The notes: generated from the letters alone by a model not told the origin. Positions 1 to 11,206 are shown, counted from the stretch's first letter. The stretch is 64,000 nucleotides of DNA from Austropuccinia psidii (GCA_023105745.1 JALGQZ010000011.1:21974975-22038974), one strand, 5' to 3'. Numbers and translations are program-made.

Positions 1-689
1 CTCAGTTTGATGACATCATAGGCTTGGCAGAAGCCTAAACTTTTTGGATCTTATTAGTATTAATCAGCTTTATCACTTATATGACTGTTAAACTTAAAAT
101 AAGATTACAGTGAGTGATCATAAATGATCAAACTTAAGCTTGAACTTTGCTCATTAATAACTTATAGGTTATACATGCTAAAGGTATTCTGAGAGTAGTT
201 TCTGATAGCTTGGAATTTCCTTAATAAACTTCCAACAGAATTTCATTACATAATCAAAACTCTATTTTTGATGATTTTTCTTGTAACTCATCTTTTCTCT
301 TGAAATTCAGTATTTTAAACTTCAAACCATGATTTCAAGGGGTTATACCATGAATATTATGATAGAAATTCTGTCATTATTCAGGGATGAACTAGTAGAA
401 TCCGACTGTATACCTTTTTTCTAATTTTGGAACACTTTCACAACAAAGTGGTCAACAGCTCTATTGATTTTATTCCATAATCCATTACAAGTTTTAATCT
501 TGTTTAGAACTTGTGAAATAACGGTCATATCTGTATTCCTACAGTAATTACATTGTGACTTTATTATTGGTTTATCTCTATATCTTGTATATTTCAAGAG
601 ATATTAGCTAAAAACCATGAAAATATGTGTTGACCCAAAAAGTGCATATATTCTGCTTAATTCCTTAAGTATTAACTTTATAGATGAGC

Positions 690-1050
690 TTTATAATCTT
701 TTTATTTGTAGATGTTTATTTAGAATCCAATGGTACAGTTTCTTTCACATTTTGTTCCATTGGATTCTGAGATAAATGAGGTTTTGTATCTTTTCAGATA
801 TTATTACTTATACTTCAGTAATTATTGACTTTTCAGATATGCCATGAAAATGACATATGTGTATTTTACCATGAGGAATCTAATGTTGTAATTTCTTTCA
901 CATGTTTACTCATTAGATTCTGAGTTAATTCAGATTTTGTACTTATTTATGGTATTTTATTAATTTTTGAGATGGTTATCATACGTATAATTATTACATA
1001 AACTTTTCTGTGACCTTTTGGGATATGAGGTCATATCTCAAAGGCTCACA
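690..1050 (-). repeat. Decayed B-type LTR end
   Basis: The last 40 bases (about 1011-1050, ending AAGGCTCACA) match the end of the LTRs of elements B and C as read on the plus strand, including the GGTCTTTTGGG-like and CTCTAAGGCTCACA-like blocks. Upstream, GAATCCAATGG-type sequence also recalls the same LTR family. The left limit is uncertain because divergence is high. Bases 1-690 are AT-rich and show nothing I recognise. Confidence 0.55.
722..920. repeat. Tandem pair of stem-loop sequences
   Basis: Two related segments lie about 153 bp apart. The first has a perfect 12-bp inverted repeat, AGAATCCAATGG (722-733) and CCATTGGATTCT (757-768). The second has a 10-bp inverted repeat, GAATCTAATG (876-885) and CATTAGATTC (911-920). 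Between the copies both arms carry the matching change, so pairing is kept. An ATCCAAT...ATTGGAT pair is also present in the B/C LTRs. Confidence 0.7.
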
Positions 1051-1908
1051 GAACATGTTTGTGGACCCTGTATTGACAAATCTATGAGCTAATGAATGAT
1101 AAAAAAGCTACTTTGTGGATTTGACACATCATATTCAAGGATATGGAAACATATCCCACAGTAAAGTTGTATTGGCCAAACTATGGGACTTTAACCTCAA
1201 GCCTGAAATATCTTTTCAGTTTTCAAGATATTGAGCTCAGCATCAGCTCATTGTGTAGCTGTGAATGGGTCTACACAATGGGACCTCATTTGGTATGGAT
1301 AACAGTAACTATGGCAAAGCTATTCCATGTTTAATTTCCATTATTAAAATGTGGCTTTTCCTCCAATCCTGTATGGGACTGGTTTTCTCCATATTTTTGT
1401 TCCAGATGGGTTATGTGGAAATTTTTTGCACCATCATATATCCTTGATTGTAATTTTCTAAAATGACCCCACTTCAGGTATCTCACACTAAATCTGTAGA
1501 AGTCAGAGGAGAATTGAATGTTTTATTCACCCTTATTTGGCTTTAATCTGGCCAAACGTCTGTGTTTTTTATGCTAGCTCAGCTTGGCTATTACCATTTG
1601 ATAACCCTGATTGAGAACTTCAACTTGAAAACTCATTTAATGGGGTTCAGCCTCTTTCTCTGGATTTCAGATGGGAGGTGAAAATCAAAGGTATGCTTAG
1701 CAACTGCTTTGAGCTTGAATAGCTTCGTTATTCTTTGTCCTATGATTATGGGAGTTTTTTATTTGGAAAGAGATGATTTTCCTCTTTTTTTGATATCTTT
1801 TGAGCTGTTTTGGGCCATCTTCATATTCTGGTGGCATTTTACTCTACCATTGATTTATGGTATTTTGGCTGTCATGCTTGTGTTGTGGTTTTGAAACACA
1901 GGCTGACA
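1051..1908 (-). repeat. Truncated D-type LTR remnant
   Basis: This aligns by eye with the reverse complement of the element D LTR (57765-59187). Shared blocks are TGACACATCATATTCA, a TATTGGCCAAA-like block, CTACACAATGG, CATTTGGTATGG, and the end ...CACAGGCTGACA. It lacks roughly the first third of the LTR, directly abuts the B-type LTR end on its left, and has no coding content. Short ORFs here are accidental. Confidence 0.75.
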
Positions 1909-3169
1909 AATCAATTTTGATTTATTTTAATGAATTTTCATTCATTTTAAAGAACTTTAATTAATCTCCATGAATGAAAATTTATTCCAATCTATTCTCA
2001 TTAATAAGTTTTAATCAATTCTAATTAACTTCAATTTATTTTAATTGATTTTAATAAATTTAAATTAATCTTTATCAATGTTGAGTCAGTTTTGATACTT
2101 TGGACCTATTATAATTGATGTGATGCAATTTGAAGAAATTTATTCTATTTAATTTCAATTAATAAAGAATTCCAAGATTTTTTGTCTATCTGAAAATAAA
2201 CAATTTCCAAAAAGTATACAAGATAAGCTTTCATTATTGTTTTATTTGAAGAGTGGAGTTTTTCATATCTCTTATCAAAAATGATTTTTTATAACTACTC
2301 TCTCTGTAAAATTTATTCTTCAGTTCATCTTATTTCAAAGTGTCTTTTGATAATTTTCTTTAGAAGTTTTTTTTGAAAATTATTAAATGCAAAAGGCTTT
2401 TGTATTCAGATACCTTACATTATTAGAACCTTCTCTTCCTTCAATATTAAACCATTTTCACTCATAAAGAGTATCTATAACTATATATTTCAAGATATTT
2501 TTGATAAAAGTACAGTATTCAAATATTGTTCATTTATATTTGTATTCTTCAAGTTACTTAAAATAATTTCTAATTTCCTATTTCAAATTTATTATAGAAA
2601 ATATTTATGTAAATTCTCTCCAAATTCTCAGTAGAGACATTCCATTTTTATATTTGGTTTCAAAAAAAATCTTTAGGTTCAAATTTTTCTAGTTTTATTT
2701 AGATGTGTGTTTCAGTTTGAAAATTAATTCCTAACACAATTGAAGTTTAATTTTTCCAATATTTGTTTTGAAATTTATGGATTTCATTCAAAGGTCAAGA
2801 AATCCAAATTCGTAGATGAATTAGTCAAATAGTTTATATTGAGTTTTTTGAATAAGTACTTTTTTGCAAAAAAAAATCAATTTTTTCATTTGGAGGTAGC
2901 AAAATTCAAATTCAAAGATTAATTTTCTAATAGTTCAAATGAAATCTTTCAAATATCCATTTATTTCAATATTAAGATTAATTTCTACTTTGTTCCCTCT
3001 AATCACTTCTAATGGTTCATGGTCTAAAGGAAAGGAATTCTTTATGCATACAATACATCAATAAGATCTTTCTTCATTTTTTGGCTATAACCCTGGATTA
3101 ATTGTGCTTCCCAAACTTTATTTCCCACAAATTCTTATTTTTGCTCATATTTTACTGAAGATATCACTG
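1909..3169. other. AT-rich spacer, no gene seen
   Basis: Very AT-rich. Bases 1910-2170 hold a degenerate run of TTTTAATTNATT-like words. No ORF of interest, RNA gene or terminal repeat is visible. The 3' part of the minus-strand relic may extend a little into the right side but is not recognisable. Confidence 0.6.
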
Positions 3170-4335
3170 ATATTTTAATTTCTGTCTTTTTTTGTCTCCA
3201 ATTGTATAACATCCATTTTTATGGTTACTGATATCAATACTGTAAATTCATTAGTCCTTACCAAGAATTATGTGTTAAAAAGTACAATTATCCATCACTA
3301 ATATCTCTTTTTTAATCCTCATTCTTTCTTCTGGGTGTGGGAAGACCAGGTTAGTATCCAAAACACCTATTGGGTAAATATTGCTACTATCACTGAGAGA
3401 TTGCACTCCTTTTATGTGAAATAGATATTTCTTACACTGAGGAAGCATACTATGCAGTTATTCCTCTCCAAAACAAGTGAAAAAAAGCCCCTGTTTCTAG
3501 GTTTACTTTGGCCTCTACATCATTTATCAAATTTTATTTAATACAAGATTCTTCAGAAGCCTTTTCCTCTGGAAGGTTTGGTTTTATGCATTATTGTATC
3601 TTATATCTTCATTATGCTATAGAAGTCTTTACTGTGTTGTGTAAAGTGGATATAGACTTCATCAACTTCAAAGCATACTGTGATATCTTCAATCTGACTC
3701 TCTTCCACTGGTTTTTTATTGGAAATTTTAGATTATTCTTTCTCTTCCTTAAACTGGATTTCTACAATCACTTGTACTTAATTTATCTTTGTCTTTTTAG
3801 TACAACTATTGGACAACTCTGCAGTGCTTCCACATATGTGACATTTCATAACAGGTCTCTCTTTTTTCTTTTCTTATCTTTGGCTCTTTGACATTATTCT
3901 GAACTCAACAGGATCCCTAGTCCATATACTACCTCTTCTGGCTCTATTTATGATATATTCCATTGCATTTATGTAGTCCTTTTTTTGAAAAAATTTACTT
4001 ATCTTAATTTCATATCATGTTTTAGTTCACCTCCAAATTCCCTCAAGATTCACAAGCTAATTATTGAGTCAGACATACCTGGGTGCAAGGCAGAATGTCC
4101 CTTATGTTTAAGGAATGAAGTAAGTGGTTTGTCTTTCTTGGAATCAAAGATGGAGCATTCAAAAGAATCCTCCATGTTAAATCTCCAGGAATTATTGGCC
4201 CACTTGGTGATTCTCTCAGATTTCCACAGAAGCAAATTATTTTGTCCATTATCTTGCCTCATCTTATAGTACCATTTCTTAGAAGCCTTGATAAACAAAG
4301 AGTGAAATCTTGCCACTATTGATTCATCTTGTATG
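3170..4335 (-). pseudogene. Decayed Ty3/Gypsy gag-protease relic, 3' half
   Basis: The minus strand reads through multiple stops and frameshifts but keeps clear landmarks of a gag-pol related to elements B and C. About 4050-4300 encodes a capsid-like stretch with KKWYYKMRQD, ITKWANNSWRF and HPGMSDS. About 3810-3850 encodes a zinc-knuckle relic, CHICGSTAELSNSC, whose His is replaced by Glu. Near 3350-3500 a protease-like ETGAFF remains, and near 3190-3280 come HIILGKD and GCYTIGDKKRQKF. The right edge ends exactly at the 5' LTR of element A, and the N-terminal half resumes at 14592. It is a sister family of B/C, not a copy. There is no intact product. Confidence 0.85.
4331..4335. repeat. Target site duplication GTATG, left of element A
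   Basis: GTATG immediately precedes TGTAACAACC at the start of the 5' LTR and is repeated immediately after the 3' LTR at 14587-14591. A 5-bp duplication is usual for Ty3/Gypsy integrases. Confidence 0.95.
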
Positions 4336-5095
4336 TGTAACAACCATCCATCAGGGGTAAGGGTATTCATTCATACACCCACTCAAACACCTCAAATCAG
4401 CAAATCCAGTATCTGCATCAGCAGTCAGTTTCAGCAATCTTCATTCTGAAACATGCATACAGCTTGGTACATCAATACAGCCTGTCAATACCTGTACAGG
4501 TTGGATTCACCCAATACAGTTTCAATACACCAGTAAGGAACTGTATGATCACTCAAATACACCACACCTCTTGTACAGGTTCTGTACAGCTGTACAGGAC
4601 CTGTATTGGCCAGACTCAATTCAATCATCAATTGTTCTCATGAAAATTCTTCCTCTGGATCAGGGCTGGTGATTCTCACATATACCAGCCCCTCTTTCTC
4701 CCCCCTGGGGACTTTTCCCCAGTTAATTAATTTAGTTTATTTATTATTTTATAATTACTCTTATCCTTATTTTGGGTATTATAATTATTTAATCTTAAGT
4801 TATTCTTTGCATTTCTCTCTTCGCCTGTACAGTATGAGTTGGGTGGCCATATCCTTATTAACCCTTCTCTTTCCATTCTGACAGGTTGAAACAGTGGACT
4901 TGGACTTGTTTGTGGTTAGCTCTTCTATTCTTTTACTCTTATCTTTTGTTTCTGCTTTTCTTATATTTATTCTTTAGCAATTTATCTTTAACACTCTTAA
5001 GTGTATCCCCTTTTATCTTATCTTTGAGCCCTCCATAAGTGAGTCCCAGTTTACTGAGTGCCAGGCCCTCTTCACTTCGAAGAGCCCCTGTGACA
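4336..5095 (+). repeat. Element A 5' LTR
   Basis: 760 bp, TGTAACAACC...CCCCTGTGACA. Against the 3' LTR I count six substitutions and no indel. U3 contains several CTGTACAG palindromes. A TATA-like ACATATACC lies about 40 bp before the segment that matches the primer-binding site, which suggests U3 ends near 4720. Confidence 0.96.
4679..4734 (+). promoter_or_regulatory. Putative TATA box and transcript 5' end (self-primer) of element A
   Basis: CATATACC at 4679-4686 is TATA-like. Downstream at 4721-4734 is AGTTAATTAATTTA, the exact reverse complement of 5097-5110, just after the 5' LTR. In Tf1-type elements the first bases of the transcript fold back and prime reverse transcription, so a start at 4721 would fit that mechanism. 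The spacing is seen in the sequence; the start site and mechanism are inferred. The core TTAATTAA is palindromic, which weakens the case somewhat. Confidence 0.6.
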
Positions 5096-5096
5096 T

Positions 5097-5110
5097 TAAA
5101 TTAATTAACT
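5097..5110 (+). other. Putative self-priming primer-binding site, element A
   Basis: TAAATTAATTAACT begins one base after the 5' LTR end. There is no TGG that a tRNA CCA end could pair with. All 14 bases are complementary to 4721-4734 inside the LTR. This is the position and pairing expected of a Tf1/sushi-type self-primer. Confidence 0.6.
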
Positions 5111-5758
5111 CATATTTGATTCTTTCTCTTCATTCATTTATATTCATTTCCTCTCATTCATCAATTATGACCTTTTCATGATTTTATGATTTTTTATGAT
5201 TTTCTATGAAATTTTCTCTCTCATCAATTTTCATCTCATTCATTTCATTCTTATGAAAATTGATTCTTTTTCCTTTCTTAATCATTGCTGACCATTTCAT
5301 CACTTCATTTTATTTTTATCAATCAAATTTCTTCTGTGTTCTTATTCAGGTTTTATCTAGGGATTATTGATTGGTTTAATTGATTGGATTATTCATTGGG
5401 ATTCATTTGGGTTATTGATTCAGGATTTATTGGATTTATTGACTTTGAACTCTCAAGATATTGAATTGATTTCTGAAGATTTTGAACTGATTGATTGATT
5501 CCTCAAGACTTGATTTCATTTGAAGACACTTATTGATTGATTATTGATTGAATATTGATTGATTATTGATTTCCTCAAGATTATTGATATTTGATTGAAT
5601 TGATTGTTGATTGATTGAATTTATTTGACTGTTGATTGAATTTGATTCCTCAAGATTTGAATTGATTCCTCAAGATTCATCAAGATTTTATTGTGATTGA
5701 TTTGGCCAAGCCTGATTATTCTTCTTAATACCATCAAGTTATTTTAATTCTTTTCATA
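5111..5758 (+). repeat. Element A leader with GATT-rich simple repeats
   Basis: The untranslated leader between the 5' LTR and gag. Bases 5340-5700 are dominated by degenerate GATT/ATTGATTG words interrupted by a repeated CCTCAAGA motif. It contains several ATGs with short frames, so gag translation would need leaky scanning, an internal start or a leader intron. No ORF of note. Confidence 0.75.
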
Positions 5759-7120
5759 ATGCCAGTCCAGCATAGCCCCCCAGCAAAGAATACTAGATCC
5801 CAGAAAATTCCAGCTGTTCTCACTCCTACAGCAAGGGCTCCTCTTGACCGCACACCATCAGTTCATCAACTGAGTGCAAATTTGGACAGAGGACCACCAA
5901 TGGAAGGAGCAGCACCCTCAAGAAGAGGTGGAATGAAATCTAGAAGATCAAGATCCTTTTCTGGACTTTTGGGTGGCTACCCTGGCATGTCTGAAGGTGC
6001 AAGAGCAAGATTAGGGGAAGTTGAAGATGAAGAGGGGGAAGAGTCTGTGGAAGAGGAAGATTCTGGGGAAACTGAAGTGGCAGATGCCTTGGCAAATGTT
6101 CCAGAGGTGCCTCAGGGTTCTAATCTAGCCCTTTCTAGTCAACCTCTTGTCTCTCAAACTGATCCAAGTCTCCTCAAGATGATGGAGCAGATGACTCAAT
6201 TCATGGGACAACTCACTCAAGCAGTTGCCCCCAGGGACAATTCCAAAGCCCCTGCTTTCAAGACTCCATCCATGAAGGCACCTGATTCTTTTGATGGTAC
6301 TCAAGCTCATAATTTGAGAGGATTTATCCAATCCTGTCAACTAATTTTCCATAATGATCCAGCAAACTTCTTCTCTGACAGGAAGAAGGTTTTGTACTCA
6401 ACTTCTTTTCTTACTGGTAGAGCTGGCAAATGGATTGAACCTTACCTCTCAAATATTTCCAATGAAGACCCTTCCTACCTCCTCAATAATTGGCCATTGT
6501 TTGAATCTCAATTATTCACTCTGTTTGGTGACCCCAATGAAGTCAGGAAAGCTGAACAAGAGTTGGACAATTTGAGGATGAAGGAAAGTGGTCATGTTTC
6601 CTTGTACATAGCAGATTTCAGAAGCTTAATGTCAAGAATTGGAGATTGGGGGGAAAGAGCTTATATCCATGTTTACAGAAGAGGATTGGCATCAAGATTA
6701 TTGGATCAGTTGGCTTCTCACCCTGGAACTTTTGATACTCTTCAAGAACTTATGGATGTCACTCTAGAATTAGACACAAGATATCATGAGAGGCAAAAGG
6801 AAAAGGGTGGCAATCAAGAAAAGAAGCCTCCAGTCAGTGGATCCAATCAGTCTAGGCCTCCTCAAAACTCATTTCAAAAGAGGCTTCATCAGAAGAAGAA
6901 TAAGAAAGGCAAGCAATTTCAATCTTCAAAGGACAAACCCCATGCTGCTCTCCTCAATAAGGACAATAAATTAATCGGTTCTGAAAAGGAGAGGAGGATT
7001 CAAGCAGGGTTGTGTACTTATTGTGGTGGCAAGCACCCAATTGAAAAATGCTTCAAGAGACCTCAGAACAAGCCTGGGTCATCATCAGGAGGCTTCCCTA
7101 GCAAGCAGGGAAAAGCCTGA
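5759..7120 (+). CDS. gag: Gag polyprotein, element A
   Basis: 453 residues from ATG 5759. Residues 1-60 are basic, and residues 85-105 form an acidic Glu/Asp run (EDEEGEESVEEED). About 165-345 is a retrotransposon capsid domain with RKVLYSTSFLTGRAGKW, LFTLFGDPNE and YIADFRSLM. A Lys-rich linker follows, and near residue 420 comes a zinc knuckle, CTYCGGKHPIEKC. Its spacing is CX2CX3HX4C, one residue shorter than the usual CX2CX4HX4C. Gag forms the cytoplasmic particle and binds element RNA. The stop TGA (7118) lies directly downstream of a slippery heptamer that leads into pol. The frame is intact. Confidence 0.95.
   Translation: MPVQHSPPAKNTRSQKIPAVLTPTARAPLDRTPSVHQLSANLDRGPPMEGAAPSRRGGMKSRRSRSFSGLLGGYPGMSEGARARLGEVEDEEGEESVEEEDSGETEVADALANVPEVPQGSNLALSSQPLVSQTDPSLLKMMEQMTQFMGQLTQAVAPRDNSKAPAFKTPSMKAPDSFDGTQAHNLRGFIQSCQLIFHNDPANFFSDRKKVLYSTSFLTGRAGKWIEPYLSNISNEDPSYLLNNWPLFESQLFTLFGDPNEVRKAEQELDNLRMKESGHVSLYIADFRSLMSRIGDWGERAYIHVYRRGLASRLLDQLASHPGTFDTLQELMDVTLELDTRYHERQKEKGGNQEKKPPVSGSNQSRPPQNSFQKRLHQKKNKKGKQFQSSKDKPHAALLNKDNKLIGSEKERRIQAGLCTYCGGKHPIEKCFKRPQNKPGSSSGGFPSKQGKA
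7108..7114 (+). promoter_or_regulatory. Putative -1 frameshift slippery site at the gag/pol junction
   Basis: In the gag frame the sequence reads CAG GGA AAA GCC TGA, so the heptamer is G_GGA_AAA, a canonical X_XXY_YYZ site, one codon before the gag stop. Slipping back one base gives GGG AAA and enters the pol frame, which is open from 7102. Pol has no ATG near its beginning. I did not identify a downstream stimulatory structure. Confidence 0.8.
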
Positions 7121-10100
7121 GTGGGGATCATGATGTGTTCAATGGTTCTCACTTATTTCCTTCAAGAGCACAATTGTGCACTCTGAATACTAGTGTCAAG
7201 AAATCTTTAGAATTTCTTATTTTCTCTTCTGTCTCTGATAGTTTTTATAGTATTCTCATTGATTCTGGTGCTACAAACTCTTTTATTGCAAAGAATTTTG
7301 TTCTCAAGTACTCATTGACTCTGTCAGAGCTCCCTGAAAAGATTCCACTTTTCATTTTGGATTCTAATGAATCCCCTGCCTTGTTCATCACCCATTATAC
7401 CAAGTGGGTAGTTGACTTGCCTTCCTTCCCAAGCTTTGAATGGGATTTCTTTATCATAGATTCACCCAAAGGAGAAGACCTGATATTGGGCTATGATTTC
7501 CTTTACCATTTCAATCCCATTATTGATTGGAAAAATGGATTGATCACCTATGATTCTAATCATAAGGATTCTAGTGGTATTATTCCTTCTACTAGTAATG
7601 ACTTAGCCACTGCTGTCAACAGTGTTGCTCTGGCTGGTGAACTTAAGACACCTTCCATCCCTTCTTCTGTCCATATCCCTTCCATAATTCCCTCTCAGTC
7701 ATTACTTCCATCAAGAGATGAAGTCTTCAAAGAGATAAAGGATGTTGGAGAAGATGTTGCCATATCTTCACTTCATCTCTTCCAAGGGGATATGGACCTT
7801 CCTCCCTTATCTTTTCATGCATCCCTGGAGGAGCAGTGGGATGAGGAGGAAGAGCCAGAAGAAATTGAAACTGTGTTGAAGGTTGTTCCTCCTGCTTATC
7901 ACCAATATTTGGATGTATTCTCCAAGGTGAAAGCAGAGAAACTTCCTCCACACCGCGCCTGTGATCACCATATCGAATTGTAGGGTCTTCTACTTCCAAT
8001 TGGTGTTATCTACTCATTATCAAATCAAGAGTCAGAAACACTGCGGTCCTACATTTCAGAGAATGTAGAGAAAGGTTTCATTAGACCAAGCTCCTCTTCA
8101 ACAGGAGCACCTGTCCTTTTGGTCAAGAAAAAGGATGGAGGTCTTCGTTTGTGTGTTGACTACCGCAAACTCAATGCTGTCACTAGGAAGAACAGATACC
8201 CTGTTCCTCCTATGAACCAGCTTCTTACCGTATTCAACGGTTCCACTATCTTCTCCAAGATAGATTTGCGTGGTGCATATAACCTTCTGAGAATCAAAGA
8301 GGGGGATGAGCACTTAACTGCCTTTAGAACCAAATATGGCAGTTATGAGTATTTGGTCATGCCATTTGGTTTGACCAATGCTCCTGCTTCTTTCCAAAAT
8401 CTAGTAAATGATATCTTTGCAGATTTTTTGGATGTGTTTGTTGTGGTTTATCTAGATGATATTATGGTCTTTTCCAGTTCTGAGGAGGAACATGTCAAAC
8501 ATGTGGCCTCTGTCCTCCAAAGACTGAGGGACAATAATCTGTTTGCCAAAGCCTCCAAGTGTGTATTCCATGCCTCAAGTGTGGAATACTTGGGCTATGT
8601 TGTTTCAAGTGATGGCCTCAAGATGGATTCTTCAAAAGTTCAGCAAATCCTCAATTGGCCTCAGCCCAGAAACATCAAGGCTCTTCAATCTTTTCTTGGC
8701 TTTGCCAATTTTTATCGACGTTTCATTAAAAATTATTCTAAAAAAATCACTTCTCTCACTTCCCTCCTTAAAAAAGATTCTCCCTTCATCTTCAATGAGG
8801 AAGCTCTTAGTCAGTTTCAAGCACTCAAAGAAGCTTTCACCTCTGTTCCTATCTTATCTCATTTTAATCCTTCTCTACCTACTATAGTAGAGACTGATGC
8901 TTCTGATTATGCATTGGGCGCCGTACTGAGTCAGGTGAATGACTCTGGAAAGCATCCCATTGCATTTGATAGTTGCAAGCTCTTACCAGCTGAGCTCAAC
9001 TATGGGATTCATGACAAGGAACTCCTTGGCATAGTTTGGGCTCTCAAGCGCTGGAGAGCATTTCTTCTTTCTCTTTCCAATCCTTTTGAGGTCTTGACAG
9101 ACCACTCTTCCTTGCAATATTTCATGTCTTCCAAAGTTCTTACTCGTCGTCAGGCCCGTTGGGCCGAATTTCTCTCAGAATTTCATTTCACTATCACTTA
9201 CCGCCCAGGCAGGCTGGCCACTTTACCAGATGCCTTATCACGTCGGGACAACGTGTACCCAGAGAGGGGGGTGGACTTCATCAGCAAGAATCCTCAGAAT
9301 TTTCATCAAGTACTTAAGCAAGATGGAATTCAAGAGTCAAGATTCTTCTCAATCAAAGTGGAAATTTTCTCAGATTTAGTTGACAAGATTCAAGAAGAAG
9401 TATGGCAAGACAAAGACTATAAAGAAATACTCAAGCAACTAGCAAGAGGTGAATCAGTTCCAGATTATTCTCTTGAACCTCAAGCCAAGTTATTATTATT
9501 CAAAGATAGAGTGGTAATCCCAAGCAATGAAGAACTTCAACTCAATATTCTTCAAAAGCGTCATGACTCACCATTGGCTGGCCATCCTGGCCAGGAAAAG
9601 ACCCTCAAGCTCATCAAGAGGGATTTTTATTGGGCTGGCATGAATCAATTCATCAAGGACTATGTGTCCTCATGTCAGCAATGTTCAAGAAACAAGAACA
9701 TCCATCACAAGAAGTTTGGATTACTCAAGCCTCTTTCAATTCCATCTGGTCCTTGGAATTCATTATCAATGGACTTTATCACTCAATTGCCACTGTCCAA
9801 CAACTTTGATTCAATTTTAGTAGTTGTGGACAGATTCTCAAAAATTGCAATCTTCATTCCAACTTATGGCACAATCACTGCTCTGGATTTAGCTCAAATA
9901 TTCATTAGCCATGTATTTTCCAAGCATGGACTCCCAGTCAGTATTGTCAGTGATAGAGGATCCTTATTTGTTTCATCATTCTGGACTCAATTGTGTCAGC
10001 AGCTCAAGATATCAAGATATCTTTCAACTGCCTTTCACCCTGAAACAGATGGACAGACAGAGAGGGTAAATCAGATACTAGAACAGTACCTTCGGATGTA

Positions 10101-10836
10101 TGTCAGCTATCATCAAGATGACTGGTACACCTGGCTCCCTCTGGCTGAATTTGCCTATAATAATGCAGAACATTCATCAACCAAGCAATCACCTTTTTTC
10201 ACCATTTATGGAAGAAATACCAGCTTTGACTCAATCCATATTTCTCAAGACTCACCGGCTGGAAAGTTATCAACAAAACTCCAATCAGTACAGCAAGTTG
10301 TCAAAGAAGAATTAGAGTCAGCAATAAGGAGATTCAAGAAGTATGCAGATAGAAATAGGGCAATTCCACCTGATTTCCAACCTGGGGACAAAGTATGGCT
10401 AGCTTCCAAGAACATCAAGACAACAAGACCCATCAAGAAATTATCAGAAAGATGGTTGGGACCCTTTGAAGTTCTTAAGAAGATTGGCAGCCATGCATAT
10501 CACCTCAAGTTGCCTCAGCAATGGAAGACAGTTCACCCTGTATTCCATGTGTCCTTATTAGAACCAGTCAAGCATTCAACTATCCCAAATCGTCATCAAT
10601 TGCCGCCACCACCAGTTTTAGTGGAAGAGCAAGAAGAATGGGAAGTGGCTCAGGTTCTGGACTCAAAACTCAAAAGAGGTAATTTATGGTATCTTGTAGA
10701 GTGGAAAGGATTCAGTGAAGACCCAGAAAGAACCACTTGGGAACCAGCTTCCAACCTTACCAACTCACCAGACCTTGTCAAGGATTTCCACTCATTGTAT
10801 CCAGACAATCCTGGTCCAAATACCTCAAGAGTTTGA
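7108..10836 (+). pseudogene. pol: Pol polyprotein, element A (one internal TAG)
   Basis: In the -1 frame relative to gag. Order: aspartic protease with DSG at 7261-7269; reverse transcriptase with YLDD at 8449-8460; RNase H with TDAS (Asp at 8896); integrase with an HHCC zinc module (about 9565-9690), then MDF, SDRG and TDGQTE giving a DX35E spacing; a GPY/F-like module (LGPFEVL); and a C-terminal chromodomain (about 10640-10805, LWYLVEWKGFSEDPERTTWE). The only break is TAG at 7981-7983, between the protease and RT, in frame and with no shift. From memory of relatives it is probably a GAG codon changed to TAG. Without readthrough, RT and integrase are lost. Apparent starts at 7135 (GTG) and 8119 (TTG) are not ATG. 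Confidence 0.93.
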
Positions 10837-10838
10837 TT

Positions 10839-10948
10839 TTATGGTGCTTGGTGGGGAGAAGAAGTTATGAAAGTAAGTTCCTCTCCTGGCATGCACCTTT
10901 AAGGGGGTATTCTACCCATATGTTGTTGTAAGCATCACCTTGGCCACT
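10839..10948 (+). repeat. Direct repeat copy 1 in the element A 3' spacer
   Basis: TTATGGTGCTTGGTGGGGAG begins just after the pol stop, and the copy continues through GTAAGTTCC, CACCTTGGCCACT and GTGAGCA. A diverged second copy starts 368 bp downstream at 11207. The repeat has no coding content. Its role, such as recombination or RNA processing, is unknown. Confidence 0.85.
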
Positions 10949-11206
10949 TTGTGAGCACTTGTCAATTCTTTGGACAGGTTCAGGAAGCATACAACATCAA
11001 TACCCTCCATTTGGACCTTATCAAGATATGGCCAAATATTTTCTTTCTTTCTTTTTGTTTCATTTTCTTTCTTTATTATCATTTCATTTTATGCCAATCA
11101 TCATGATTCAAGACATTCATTACTTCAAGTCATTTACGGCAATTCATTTCAGTAGTCATTTATGGCAAATCATTTCAGAAGGCATTTATGGCAATTTATT
11201 TCAGTC

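Noticed and set aside
4050..4370. An intact 106-codon gag gene on the minus strand
   Set aside because: Its first codons lie in the LTR of element A; the rest is a decayed gag piece of the split relic.
7135..7983. A separate protease gene starting at 7135 and a separate RT gene starting at 8119
   Set aside because: The apparent starts are GTG and TTG; both are one pol frame interrupted by TAG at 7981 and entered by frameshift.
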